From the NCBI GenBank assembly GCA_964612075.1, contig CAZTFC010000049.1, positions 1 through 17,120 of the forward strand: a stretch of 17,120 bases of DNA, read 5' to 3'. Below the pieces are notes generated by a model. That model made no database searches. It worked only from the letters and a program-made list of their open reading frames with translations, and had not been told where the DNA came from. Of this stretch, positions 7,811-14,481 are shown piece by piece. This DNA comes from UBA2219 sp964612075. GTDB lineage: Bacteria; Desulfobacterota; Deferrimicrobia; Deferrimicrobiales; Deferrimicrobiaceae. Positions within the stretch are counted from its first letter, which is position 1. Every line of letters begins with the position of its first letter. Made by a program: the position numbers and the translations under genes.

Positions 7811-8251
7811 TCAAATTTTCAAGGCGACAAGGGTGACAATGATGTAGCGTGCCAGTTTTCCGAGAAAAACCAGAATGGAAAACCTTCCGAAACGGACCCG
7901 CAGGATACCTCCGACAAGACAGAGCGGATCTCCGACAATGGGCAGCCAGGAAAGGAGCAGCGACCATGAGCCGTATCGGGCATAAAGCCTCTCCGCCTTT
8001 TGCCGTGCCTCATCGGTGATCCGGAGAATCCGGCCGATCAGGAAGGGACCCCCGAAGAGGCCGATCGCGTAGGTGGTGCATGCGCCAAGCGTATTGCCGG
8101 CCGTCGCGACGGCCACGCACAAAACCGGGTCGTATCCGCCGGCCACCATCGCCACGAGAAGCCATTCCGACCCCAGCGGGACCACGGTCGAAGCGAGCAA
8201 GCTCAGCAGGAACAGCGTCAGATACGCATGACTGGTTATCAGGTCGTACAC
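7811..8251 (-). CDS. yqaA: YqaA-family (DedA/VTT superfamily) inner membrane protein
   Basis: This is a 146-residue polytopic membrane protein, close to the 142 residues of E. coli YqaA. Diagnostic stretches are ATAGNTLGACTTYAIG at about 49-64 and SWLPIVGDPLCLVGGILR near 100-117. Both match the short YqaA branch of the DedA superfamily, whose longer members are linked to lipid scrambling and envelope homeostasis. The exact role of YqaA is not established. The start is GTG (8249-8251). The nearest purine-rich Shine-Dalgarno candidate, GGGAGAAAAG, is unusually far upstream, and a strong inverted repeat lies just beyond it. It may be cotranscribed with the oxidoreductase genes, which end 67 bases upstream. 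Confidence 0.85.
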   Translation of the reverse strand: MYDLITSHAYLTLFLLSLLASTVVPLGSEWLLVAMVAGGYDPVLCVAVATAGNTLGACTTYAIGLFGGPFLIGRILRITDEARQKAERLYARYGSWSLLLSWLPIVGDPLCLVGGILRVRFGRFSILVFLGKLARYIIVTLVALKI

Positions 8252-8268
8252 GGGTAGATTCTTTTCTC

Positions 8269-8296
8269 CCGGTTCCTCCGGAAATTCCGGGACCGG
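8269..8296 (-). repeat. Two-step inverted repeat between the dehydrogenase gene and yqaA
   Basis: CCGGAA-A-TTCCGG (8278-8290) is a perfect 13-base dyad. It sits within an outer pair CCGGT (8269-8273) and ACCGG (8292-8296), separated by an asymmetric internal loop. No T-run follows on the minus strand. It lies just upstream of the yqaA Shine-Dalgarno candidate, so it could act as a weak terminator or control yqaA translation. Confidence 0.4.
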
Positions 8297-8318
8297 CGGG
8301 AAACGGGGTTCGGTTCGA

Positions 8319-9278
8319 TCAGCCCCTGACGACGTTGACCGGCGTCCCCGCGATGAAGCGGGCGAGGTTCTCCACCGCGATGTCCATCAGCCGCTGCCGC
8401 GATTCCCTCGGCGCCCAGGCGATGTGCGGGGTGATGATGCAGCGCTTCGCCTTGAGCAGCGGGTTGTCCGCCCTGATCGGCTCGCTGGACACGACATCCA
8501 CCCCCGCCCCGCCGATCTTGCCGCTCTCGAGCCCGTCGCAGAGGTCCTGCTCCACGACGAGGGGGCCGCGGGAAGTGTTGATGATGAACACTCCGTCCTT
8601 CATCTATGCGATGTTCGCCTTGTTGATGATCCCCTGGGTGGAGGGGAAGAGCGGGCAGTGCAGCGAGATCACGTCCGATGAGGAGAACAGCGTGTCCAGG
8701 TCGACGTAGCGGCAGGTTTCGCTCTCGATCCCCGGGATCTTGTGCGCGTCATGCGCGAGGATCTTCATCCCCAACGCCTGGGCGATCCGGGCGGTCGCCT
8801 GGCCGATGCGGCCGAACCCGATGATGCCCATGGTCTTCCCCGCGAGCTCGACCAGGGGGTATTTCCAGTAGCACCAGTCCGCGCTGTTCTGCCACTCGCC
8901 CGCGAACACCGAGTCGGAATGCGCCCCGACGTGGTGGCACAGCTCCAGGAGAAGGGCGATGGCCATCTGGGCGACGGCGGCGGTCCCGTAGGTCGGGATG
9001 TTGGTGACGACGATGCCCCGCTCCCCGCAGGCGGCGACGTCGACGACGTTATACCCGGTCGCGAGCACCCCGACGTAGCGGATGGAGGGGCAAGCCTCGA
9101 TGACGGCCCTGCCGATCGGCGTCTTGTTCACGATCACCGCCTCGGCGCTTCCGATGCGCTCCACGACCCTGTCGACGGGAGTCCGGTCGTAAACGACGAT
9201 CGAGCCGAGCGCCTCGAACCCGCTCCAGGAAAGATCGCCCGGGTTCTCGGTGTACCCGTCGAGGATCACGATGTTCAT
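8319..9278 (-). pseudogene. D-2-hydroxyacid dehydrogenase (glycerate/hydroxypyruvate reductase type) interrupted by an in-frame TAG
   Basis: Read through one stop, this frame gives a complete 319-codon D-2-hydroxyacid dehydrogenase close to glycerate dehydrogenase HprA. These enzymes reduce hydroxypyruvate or glyoxylate with NAD(P)H. Visible are the substrate-side VGVLATGYNVVD, the dinucleotide motif GFGRIG at 154-159, and the catalytic triad R237 (NTSRG), E266 (SSEP) and H285 (TPHIAWAP). Codon 225 is TAG at 8604-8606, directly followed by ATG. The first 224 codons alone would lack all three catalytic residues. The frame is unbroken on both sides and conserved to the normal C-terminus, so the lesion is a single base. 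It could be a recent nonsense mutation, a sequencing error or, less likely, readthrough. The ATG at 9276-9278 has an AGGGGGG ribosome site. It follows the beta-hydroxyacid dehydrogenase gene by 16 bases. Confidence 0.8.
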
Positions 9279-9294
9279 GGGGCCCCCCTGGAAG

Positions 9295-10179
9295 CTAGCG
9301 CAGCCCGGCCGCCTCGGCGACGATCAGCTCGATCGCCGTCCAGTCCATCCCGCCGCGCCCCTTCGCCAGGGAATCGGCCAGGCGCTGGTGAAGCAACTCC
9401 GATAACGGCATCGATATTTCCACCGATCCGGCGGCTCCCCGTACCAGCTTGACGTCTTTCATTCCCAGCGCGAGCTGGAAGCCGGCCGGCTCGTAGGCCC
9501 GGTCGGCGAGGATGCGGCCGTAGTTCCGGTAGATCGGGCAGCCGAACAGCGTCTCCCCGAAGAAACCGGCCATCGCCGCGCGGTCGATGCCGCTCTTCTC
9601 GGCCAGGGCGAAGGCTTCGGACATCGCCTCGACGGCGGAAAGGATCATGAAGTTGCCGCAGAGCTTGACGAGGTTCGCCGCGCCGGGATCCTCGCCGAAG
9701 TCGTGCACCGACTGCCCCATCGCCTCCAGCAGCGGGCGGGCCGCCCGCTTGGCCTGCGACGGGCCGGACTGACAGATCCAGAGCTTCGCCGCCGCCGCGG
9801 CCTCCGGGCGGCCGAAAACCGGCGCGGCCACGTAATGACCGCCGAAGGCCGCGTGCAGCTTCGCCAGCTCGCGCGAGGTGTCGGGGGAAATCGTGCTCAT
9901 CGAGACGTGGATGCCGGCTCCCAGGGCAGGCGCGACGCCCCCATCGCCGGCGACGAGATCCTTCAGCACCTGGTCGTTGCTGACCATGGTGACGACGATG
10001 CCGCCGGGCGTGACGGCGTCGGCGGGGCGGGCGGCCGTCCGCGCGCCGGCTTCGGCCAGCGCCGCCAGCTTTTCGGGCGTGCGGTTGTACGCCGCGACAT
10101 CGAACCCGGACTTGACCAGGTTCATCGCCATCGGGGCGCCCATGCTGCCGGTGCCGATAAACGCGACCGCTTGTGCCAT
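9295..10179 (-). CDS. 3-hydroxyisobutyrate dehydrogenase-family NAD(P)-dependent oxidoreductase
   Basis: This 294-residue beta-hydroxyacid dehydrogenase has the N-terminal dinucleotide motif GTGSMG at 9-14. The Arg in YNRT (R33) is at the place that usually favours NADPH. The substrate segment STISPDTSRELA lies near 95-106, and the catalytic Lys K172 with N176 in LVKLCGNF. Members interconvert 3-hydroxyisobutyrate, tartronate semialdehyde, glyoxylate/glycolate or succinic semialdehyde/4-hydroxybutyrate, so the exact substrate cannot be read here. A GGAGGAGGAAGGA ribosome site just before the ATG at 10177-10179 sets the start. Its partner gene, the D-2-hydroxyacid dehydrogenase, begins 16 bases downstream. 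A joint role in two-carbon or three-carbon hydroxyacid reduction (glyoxylate, tartronate semialdehyde or hydroxypyruvate) is a reasonable inference. Confidence 0.9.
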   Translation of the reverse strand: MAQAVAFIGTGSMGAPMAMNLVKSGFDVAAYNRTPEKLAALAEAGARTAARPADAVTPGGIVVTMVSNDQVLKDLVAGDGGVAPALGAGIHVSMSTISPDTSRELAKLHAAFGGHYVAAPVFGRPEAAAAAKLWICQSGPSQAKRAARPLLEAMGQSVHDFGEDPGAANLVKLCGNFMILSAVEAMSEAFALAEKSGIDRAAMAGFFGETLFGCPIYRNYGRILADRAYEPAGFQLALGMKDVKLVRGAAGSVEISMPLSELLHQRLADSLAKGRGGMDWTAIELIVAEAAGLR

Positions 10180-10221
10180 GTCCTTCCTCCTCCGATCGTG
10201 GTCTGGATCGAATTCCGGCGG

Positions 10222-10638
10222 TTACCTGTCGAAATCTCCTGCCTTTTCCGGCTGGTAGATGATCTCCTCCACCTTCAGCCGCCGACTGCCCGCAGGGACC
10301 TTCCAGGCGATGACATCCCCGACGCGATACCCGATCAGCGCGGTCCCGATCGGGGCGAGGACGGAAATCCGGTTTTTCGCGGCGTCCGCGTCCGCGGGAA
10401 ACACGAGGGTGTACGTCACTTCCTTCCGGGTATCCAGGTCCCTCAGGCGCACGGTGGAATTCATCGTGATGACGTCGCCGGGGATTTCCCGGGCGGGAAC
10501 GATCTCCGCGCGCAGCAGCTCCTGCTCGAGCTCCGCGAGATTGTCCTGGTCGATTTCCGGGACCGCTTCAGGGGAAAGGAGACGCTCTGTCAGCCGATTC
10601 CTGTCGAGTTCGGTGATGTATATCTTTCTTTCTCTCAT
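10222..10638 (-). CDS. Rnk/GreA-family RNA polymerase-binding regulator
   Basis: This 138-residue protein begins MRERKIYITELDRNRL. It has a short helical N-terminal part (residues about 8-45) and a GreA/GreB C-terminal FKBP-like domain. That domain is seen in ITMNSTVRLRD, YTLVFPADAD and ISVLAPIGTALIGYRVGD. This matches Rnk, which binds RNA polymerase near the secondary channel without the long coiled coil needed for transcript cleavage, and which influences nucleoside diphosphate kinase levels in gamma-proteobacteria. The open frame extends 33 codons upstream into AT-rich DNA. The ATG at 10636-10638 with AAGGAG eight bases before it is clearly the start. It is 42 bases upstream of the oxidoreductase gene and may be cotranscribed with it. 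Confidence 0.88.
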   Translation of the reverse strand: MRERKIYITELDRNRLTERLLSPEAVPEIDQDNLAELEQELLRAEIVPAREIPGDVITMNSTVRLRDLDTRKEVTYTLVFPADADAAKNRISVLAPIGTALIGYRVGDVIAWKVPAGSRRLKVEEIIYQPEKAGDFDR

Positions 10639-10666
10639 CGGGCGTTCTCCTTGACCGGCTTCTCGT

Positions 10667-10703
10667 GCGATAAAAACAATTTTACTGACTTTTGCAAAAT
10701 AAG
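10667..10703 (-). promoter_or_regulatory. Candidate sigma70-type promoter of the rnk-like gene
   Basis: On the minus strand TTGCTT is followed by 16 bases and TAAAAT, upstream of the rnk-like start. The -35 element touches the GCAACCTGGTTGC dyad. The assignment is by consensus only. Confidence 0.4.
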
Positions 10704-10715
10704 CAACCTGGTTGC
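10703..10715. repeat. 13-bp palindrome GCAACCTGGTTGC at the rnk-like promoter
   Basis: This is a perfect 6-bp inverted repeat around one base. It abuts the candidate -35 of the rnk-like gene, a position suited to a repressor. I do not recognise the regulator. Confidence 0.5.
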
Positions 10716-10814
10716 ATAAGCCAAAACCATCAAGCACCTAAACAAATACACAAATTATAAAATAAGTAGTAAATGGAAGTCATGCAATTAATAAAATCAA
10801 TAAAAATAGTTATG

Positions 10815-10828
10815 TGAAATACATTTCA
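10815..10828. repeat. 14-bp dyad TGAAATACATTTCA
   Basis: TGAAAT and ATTTCA form perfect 6-bp arms separated by AC in the middle of the AT-rich region. In AT-rich DNA such dyads can arise by chance, so the support is modest. Confidence 0.35.
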
Positions 10829-10886
10829 TGACAGAACAATTTATGATGTTTCCGAAGTTTTCCTTTATATATTCAATTTATTCTGG

Positions 10887-10916
10887 ATATTTTTCGGTAA
10901 AAAAATATATTTTTCG
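10887..10916. repeat. Direct repeat ATATTTTTCG spaced 20 bp
   Basis: ATATTTTTCG occurs at 10887-10896 and again at 10907-10916, each followed by GTAAAA or TAAAA. The 20-base offset is about two helical turns. That would put the two copies on the same face of the DNA, as expected for tandem protein sites. Confidence 0.5.
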
Positions 10917-10955
10917 TAAAATGAATAATGATATTAATAACATGTAATCCTTTGG

Positions 10956-10984
10956 TTGACTAAATAGTCAAAATACAGTACACT
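10956..10984 (+). promoter_or_regulatory. Sigma70-type promoter with overlapping palindrome for the small protein gene
   Basis: TTGACT (10956-10961), a 17-base spacer and TACACT (10979-10984) form a good promoter, with a start expected near 10991. The -35 element is one arm of a perfect palindrome, TTGACTAAATAGTCAA (10956-10971). A protein bound there would block RNA polymerase. The GACT/AGTC arms recall IscR type 1 sites, but the spacer is one base shorter, so the regulator is unassigned. Confidence 0.65.
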
Positions 10985-11049
10985 TCAAAGCGACGTCGGC
11001 GGAAAAAACCAATTTACAACGGCGCCTTCGGGCAGAAAGGAGGCTCATC

Positions 11050-11193
11050 ATGATGGACGGTGTCGGAGGCTGGGGTGTCTTCGGTTACGTCGCCGGGGCC
11101 GTTTTGCTCGGGTATGCCATCGTCCGGATCATCGACTACAGTTACCGGAACAATTTCCCCCCGAAGATGGAGAGCTTCCCTTATTCAGGTTGA
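11050..11193 (+). CDS. Unrecognised 47-residue single-pass membrane protein
   Basis: The sequence starts MMDGVGGWGVFGYVAG and ends MESFPYSG. One hydrophobic segment (about residues 8-28) is followed by a charged, aromatic and proline-containing tail. AAAGGAGG lies six bases before the first ATG (11050-11052), a near-ideal ribosome site. A promoter sits 58 bases further upstream, and a hairpin terminator begins 14 bases after the TGA. The gene therefore has a full transcription unit of its own. I recognise no family. The size and topology resemble accessory subunits of membrane complexes or small stress proteins, but nothing specific supports either. Confidence 0.75.
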   Translation: MMDGVGGWGVFGYVAGAVLLGYAIVRIIDYSYRNNFPPKMESFPYSG

Positions 11194-11206
11194 GGCTCGG
11201 GCGGAT

Positions 11207-11247
11207 CGGGGCGGAACCGGCAGGTTCCCCGGCCCCGCCTTCCTCTT
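11207..11247 (+). terminator. Intrinsic terminator after the small membrane protein gene
   Basis: CGGGGC-GGAACC (11207-11218), loop GGCA, then GGTTCC, a CCG bulge and GCCCCG (11223-11237) form a 12-bp two-part stem. It is followed by the pyrimidine-rich CCTTCCTCTT. It lies between two convergent genes and may stop transcription from the left. Confidence 0.6.
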
Positions 11248-11274
11248 ATAAACGGGTGCAGGCCGCGTTTCCGC

Positions 11275-12282
11275 TTATTCCCGCACACTCCCGCACACGA
11301 TCCCCGACGCCGACGCCGCCTTCAAGTTCAGCCGCTTCCTGTCGACGAGCCGGTTTTTCTCGAGGATGGCCATCAGTTCCCGTTCCGAGTAGGCCTGCCC
11401 CTTGGGCGTCCCGAGGAGCATGTTGATGGAGAACAGGGCGGGAAACAGCGGGCCGGTCCGGTCGTCGTTCAAGATGAACTCGTGGATGAAGAGCAGCCCT
11501 CCGGGTTTCAGCACGGACACCGCGTGGGCCACGACCTTCTCCGCCTCTTCCGGCCCCTCGCCGTGGAGGTTGTGGGAGATCCAGGCGACGTCGTATTCCC
11601 TTTCCAGGCCCACCGCATCGTCGGTGTAGCTGCCTTCGCGGAATTCGATCCGGTCCGACAGACCGAAACGCGCGATGGTCCGCTCCGCGAAGGGGCGCGT
11701 GGTCGGGAGATCGAACACCGTGGCCGTCATCTCCGGGTTCTCCTGGCAGAAATGGATGGCGTAGGTCCCCGGCCCGCCCCCGAAATCGAGGAACCTCTTG
11801 CGCCCCGAAAGGTCGATCTCCTTCGCGAAATGCGGCGCGAGCTCCATGGCGTTGTTGAACATCCCCATGAGGAAGCTTTCCCGCTCCTCATCCGTGAAGG
11901 TCGACGCTCTCCTGCGGCAGGGCTGGCCGCTCAGGACCGACTCGCTCATCCGGTTCCAGCAGTCCATCAGGTGGTGGTGGTGCAGGATGATGTACCCCGT
12001 GTAATCCGGCGATTCCTTCACCAGGTATTTGCGCGAGAATTCCGTGTTGGCATACAGCCCCTTCTCCATCGCGAGAAGCCCCATGGCGCACAGGGCGTTC
12101 AGCAGCGTCTCGACGCCGCGCCGGTCTCCCCCGATCCGTTCCGCCAGGGCGCCGGCGTCCGCCTTTCCCCCGCCGATCGCCGTGAACAGCTCCAGCTTCA
12201 CGCCCGTGTGCAGGGCGCAGGTTTCCCAGTAGCTTCCCGACGTCTCGAGGAGAGCGGCCTTGGTCCAGGGCGATTCCTTCAT
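11275..12282 (-). CDS. Family-2 O-methyltransferase (SAM-dependent, acetylserotonin O-methyltransferase type)
   Basis: This 335-residue protein has an N-terminal winged-helix dimerisation domain (residues about 15-85, with LFTAIGGGKADAGALAERI) and a C-terminal Rossmann methyltransferase domain. The SAM loop DFGGGPGTYA is at 166-175, the acidic end of strand 2 is in VFDLP near 189-193, and the probable catalytic base is H240 in SHNLHGEG. The family methylates hydroxyl groups of small aromatic or polyketide-like molecules; bacterial members in non-producers have unknown substrates. An AGGGAGA ribosome site supports the ATG at 12280-12282. It is a single-gene unit behind a terminator, so the context gives no substrate clue. 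Confidence 0.87.
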   Translation of the reverse strand: MKESPWTKAALLETSGSYWETCALHTGVKLELFTAIGGGKADAGALAERIGGDRRGVETLLNALCAMGLLAMEKGLYANTEFSRKYLVKESPDYTGYIILHHHHLMDCWNRMSESVLSGQPCRRRASTFTDEERESFLMGMFNNAMELAPHFAKEIDLSGRKRFLDFGGGPGTYAIHFCQENPEMTATVFDLPTTRPFAERTIARFGLSDRIEFREGSYTDDAVGLEREYDVAWISHNLHGEGPEEAEKVVAHAVSVLKPGGLLFIHEFILNDDRTGPLFPALFSINMLLGTPKGQAYSERELMAILEKNRLVDRKRLNLKAASASGIVCGSVRE

Positions 12283-12361
12283 CGCAACGTCTCCCTTCGA
12301 CGGATCTGCTGCTTATATCCGGATCGTACCATGGGTCCCGCCCGGGCTCCGGCGCGGGCGG

Positions 12362-12401
12362 AAAAAACAACGCCCCCCGGGTCGCGAAGGGCCCGGAGGG
12401 C
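12362..12401 (-). terminator. Intrinsic terminator after the multiheme cytochrome gene
   Basis: On the minus strand GCCCTCCGGG pairs with CCCGGGGGGC (10 bp including one G-T) around a 10-base loop, then comes GTTGTTTTTT. It lies 50 bases beyond the cytochrome stop and ends that operon. Confidence 0.85.
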
Positions 12402-12450
12402 TTTGTCGTTTCCAGCGGGCGGCGCTTCCCGCGGTCAGGAAGTATCCCGT

Positions 12451-13125
12451 TTACCGCCCCTTCGGCGCCTTGTAGCCGAACGGATGGCACTGCGCGCAGT
12501 AGTCCACGAACGGCTTGTGCCCGCGGTGGCAGGCACTGCACTTGAGGTCCACGTAATGCGACTTGTGCGGGTTGTGGGAATACTTCGTCTTCTCCGTCTT
12601 TTTGATCATCTCCGCGTCGCCCCCGTGGCACCCCGTGCACCCCGCCTGCGTGTCGCCCGCCGCGTACTCGTCCACGTAGTCGGAATGGCAGCCGAGGCAG
12701 TAGACGCCGTTGCGGCGATGGCTGCCGGCCAGAAGATCCGGGGCGTTCCATGATTCGAAGTAGCCGGCGATGCCCGGCATCGCCTCCTTCGGCGCCTTCA
12801 TGCCGGGATGGCCCGCGAACGACACCTCCCCCTGCTTGTCCGCCTGGTGGCACGCGAAGCAGTTCTTCATCGTCGCGGGAGATTTCTCGAGGTGCGAGGA
12901 ATGGATCTTCTCCCCCAGCGGCGCCGCTTTCCCTTCCTTCTTGTGGCAGGAAAAGCACTTGTCCGTGGACTTGAGGCTGTAGCTTTTATGGCTCGCCGGC
13001 AGGATCTTCGCCGTCTTGTGGCAGGACGCGCACTTGACGGGAGGAACCTTCTGCGCGAGGGCCTCCGTGAAGAGAAGCCCCGGGAGGATCAGCAGCGACA
13101 GCAGGAAAAAGCGAAACGTCGGCAT
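12451..13125 (-). CDS. Seven-heme periplasmic c-type cytochrome with a flavocytochrome c-like tetraheme part
   Basis: This 224-residue protein has a Sec signal peptide (hydrophobic residues 6-20, probable cut after ALA at 22-24). Seven CxxCH heme sites start at C32, C57, C89, C143, C163, C196 and C210. The last two, with spacing NPHKSH-CSACH-RGHKP-CAQCHPFGY, closely match the tetraheme domain of Shewanella flavocytochrome c fumarate reductase. The first three hemes look like an added module. It probably carries electrons from inner-membrane quinol oxidation to the FAD protein encoded upstream. The ATG at 13123-13125 follows the MFS stop by only six bases, with AAGGAT as ribosome site. The downstream terminator closes the unit. 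The link to the FAD protein is inference from context and domain similarity. Confidence 0.92.
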   Translation of the reverse strand: MPTFRFFLLSLLILPGLLFTEALAQKVPPVKCASCHKTAKILPASHKSYSLKSTDKCFSCHKKEGKAAPLGEKIHSSHLEKSPATMKNCFACHQADKQGEVSFAGHPGMKAPKEAMPGIAGYFESWNAPDLLAGSHRRNGVYCLGCHSDYVDEYAAGDTQAGCTGCHGGDAEMIKKTEKTKYSHNPHKSHYVDLKCSACHRGHKPFVDYCAQCHPFGYKAPKGR

Positions 13126-13131
13126 GGCAAG

Positions 13132-14382
13132 TCATCCTTCCTGGCGCACGCGGTTCACTGCGAGCGTCGGCGCGCCGGAGATAGTGGGCGGGAACCCCTT
13201 GTACCTTTCCTTGCGATGAAGCGCGGCGGGCGGGGCCATCAGGAGGAAGAAGCCGGTGCCCGCCAGCCCCAGGACCCCGGCCCCGATATACAGCGATTCC
13301 AGCCCGAAGAAGCCGAACGCCACTCCCCCGGCGAGGGGCGCCAGGACGGCGCCCAGGTTCATGGCGCAATTGAAGACGCCCATGGTCAGCCCCATTCCCC
13401 GCCGCCCTCCCTCCTCCACCAGCAGCGCCGCGCTGGCGGGCGTGGAGAGCGCCCCGGCGATCCCTAAGGTGACGCTCAACGCCAGAAGCTGCGGGAACGT
13501 GTCCGCATGCGGCAGGCAAAGCGTCGACAGCGCGGCGAAGACGCCCCCGGCCGCCACCAGCCGGTCCCGCCGCACCCGGTCCGAAAGCCTCCCCATCGGG
13601 CGCAGCAGGAGCGCGGTCACGATCGTGTTGGCCCCCATCACCGCGCCGATCTCCGGGCCGGTCAGGCGCAGGGTCCCGTTCATCAGGATGGGAAGGAAGA
13701 TCACGAAATACGCGATCCCGAAGGAGCGCGCGAAGATGAAGCCGCAAAGGCCGATCAGCGTCCGGCTTTTCCCGAGCTCAGCCCAGTCGAGCCGCGTCGG
13801 CGCGGCCACTCCCTTCTCCTCCCCGTGCTCCCTCACGAAAAGAAGCGCCGTGACCAGGGACAGGAGGCAGAGCCCGAACAGGCAAAAGAAAATCCCGCGG
13901 AACCCCGAGGCGTCATGGACGATCCCCCCCAGGACCGGCCCGATCGCCAGCGCCGCGTAGAAGGAGATGTCGAAGGTGCCCATCGCAGACCCTTCCCGGC
14001 GCTCGGGGGCGATGTCGCCCACGACGGCCAGGGAGACCGGACGGATGAACGCCGCGGCGATGCCCTGCAGGAACCGCAGGGCGATCAGCCCCGACGGCCC
14101 GGGAAGGAAAAGATACCCGAGCGCGACCGCAGACTGCAGGACCAGCCCGGAAACCAGCAGCCGCCGGCGCCCACTGCGATCGGACCACCATCCCGACATC
14201 GGGGAAAAGAGGATCTTGGCGGCGGCATACCCGGAAAAGATGAGCGCCAGGTGGAACCCGGAAGCCCCGCCCGAGGCCGCGTAGACGGGGAAGAACGGGT
14301 CCGCGATGCCCAGGCCCAGGCAGGCGAAGAAGTTCACCAGGAACAGCGCCCGGTACATCTCCCGCCTCTCTTTGTCGCTCAT
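13132..14382 (-). CDS. Major facilitator superfamily transporter
   Basis: This 416-residue polytopic protein has about 12 hydrophobic segments. The MFS motif A, GWWSDRSGRRR, is at 64-74 after helix 2, and its second-half counterpart GRLSDRVRRDR follows later. It has the central cytoplasmic loop and the length of drug/H+ antiporter-type or organic-anion MFS carriers. Its substrate cannot be read directly. Between a periplasmic reductase and its probable cytochrome, uptake or exchange of the organic acid substrate or product is plausible. The ATG at 14380-14382 has only a weak ribosome site; the later ATG at codon 9 is an alternative. The stop lies six bases from the cytochrome start. Confidence 0.88.
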   Translation of the reverse strand: MSDKERREMYRALFLVNFFACLGLGIADPFFPVYAASGGASGFHLALIFSGYAAAKILFSPMSGWWSDRSGRRRLLVSGLVLQSAVALGYLFLPGPSGLIALRFLQGIAAAFIRPVSLAVVGDIAPERREGSAMGTFDISFYAALAIGPVLGGIVHDASGFRGIFFCLFGLCLLSLVTALLFVREHGEEKGVAAPTRLDWAELGKSRTLIGLCGFIFARSFGIAYFVIFLPILMNGTLRLTGPEIGAVMGANTIVTALLLRPMGRLSDRVRRDRLVAAGGVFAALSTLCLPHADTFPQLLALSVTLGIAGALSTPASAALLVEEGGRRGMGLTMGVFNCAMNLGAVLAPLAGGVAFGFFGLESLYIGAGVLGLAGTGFFLLMAPPAALHRKERYKGFPPTISGAPTLAVNRVRQEG

Positions 14383-14412
14383 CCCCGCACCCGCCGTCGA
14401 TCAGGATCGAAT

Positions 14413-14454
14413 GGAGCCGCGCACCGCGACGCGAAGGTCCCCGTGCGCGGCTCC
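14413..14454 (-). repeat. Perfect 12-bp inverted repeat between the FAD protein and MFS genes
   Basis: GGAGCCGCGCAC (14413-14424) and GTGCGCGGCTCC (14443-14454) pair perfectly around an 18-base loop. The repeat lies 27 bases beyond the FAD protein stop and 30 before the MFS start. There is no T-run on either side. It is more likely an mRNA stabiliser, an RNase processing site or a partial terminator that sets different expression of reductase and transporter. Confidence 0.6.
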
Positions 14455-14481
14455 AGAGAAGAACGGAACGCCGTCTTTAAG

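Larger units (their letters stand above)
10639..11049. other. AT-rich divergent regulatory region between the rnk-like gene and the 47-residue small protein gene
   Basis: These 411 bases lack a credible gene. From about 10660 to 10990 the composition is strikingly AT-rich against very GC-rich flanks. The region holds divergent promoters, three perfect dyads (10703-10715, 10815-10828, 10956-10971) and a direct repeat spaced 20 bases apart. It looks like a complex regulatory region or a foreign insertion. Individual elements are listed separately. Confidence 0.7.

Noticed and set aside
8319..8603. Separate 94-residue gene beginning at the ATG after the TAG
   Set aside because: It is the C-terminal part of the dehydrogenase in the same frame, lacks a ribosome site and contains no NAD domain, so it is treated as part of one interrupted gene.
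11050..11193. Small protein as a CcoQ-like subunit of a cbb3 oxidase
   Set aside because: Only the size, single membrane segment and short polar tail are similar. There are no oxidase genes nearby and no shared motif that I can see.
12480..12860. TGGCAC elements resembling sigma54 promoters
   Set aside because: They lie inside the cytochrome gene and arise from codons of the CxxCH heme motifs; no proper GC element follows at the right spacing in an intergenic position.
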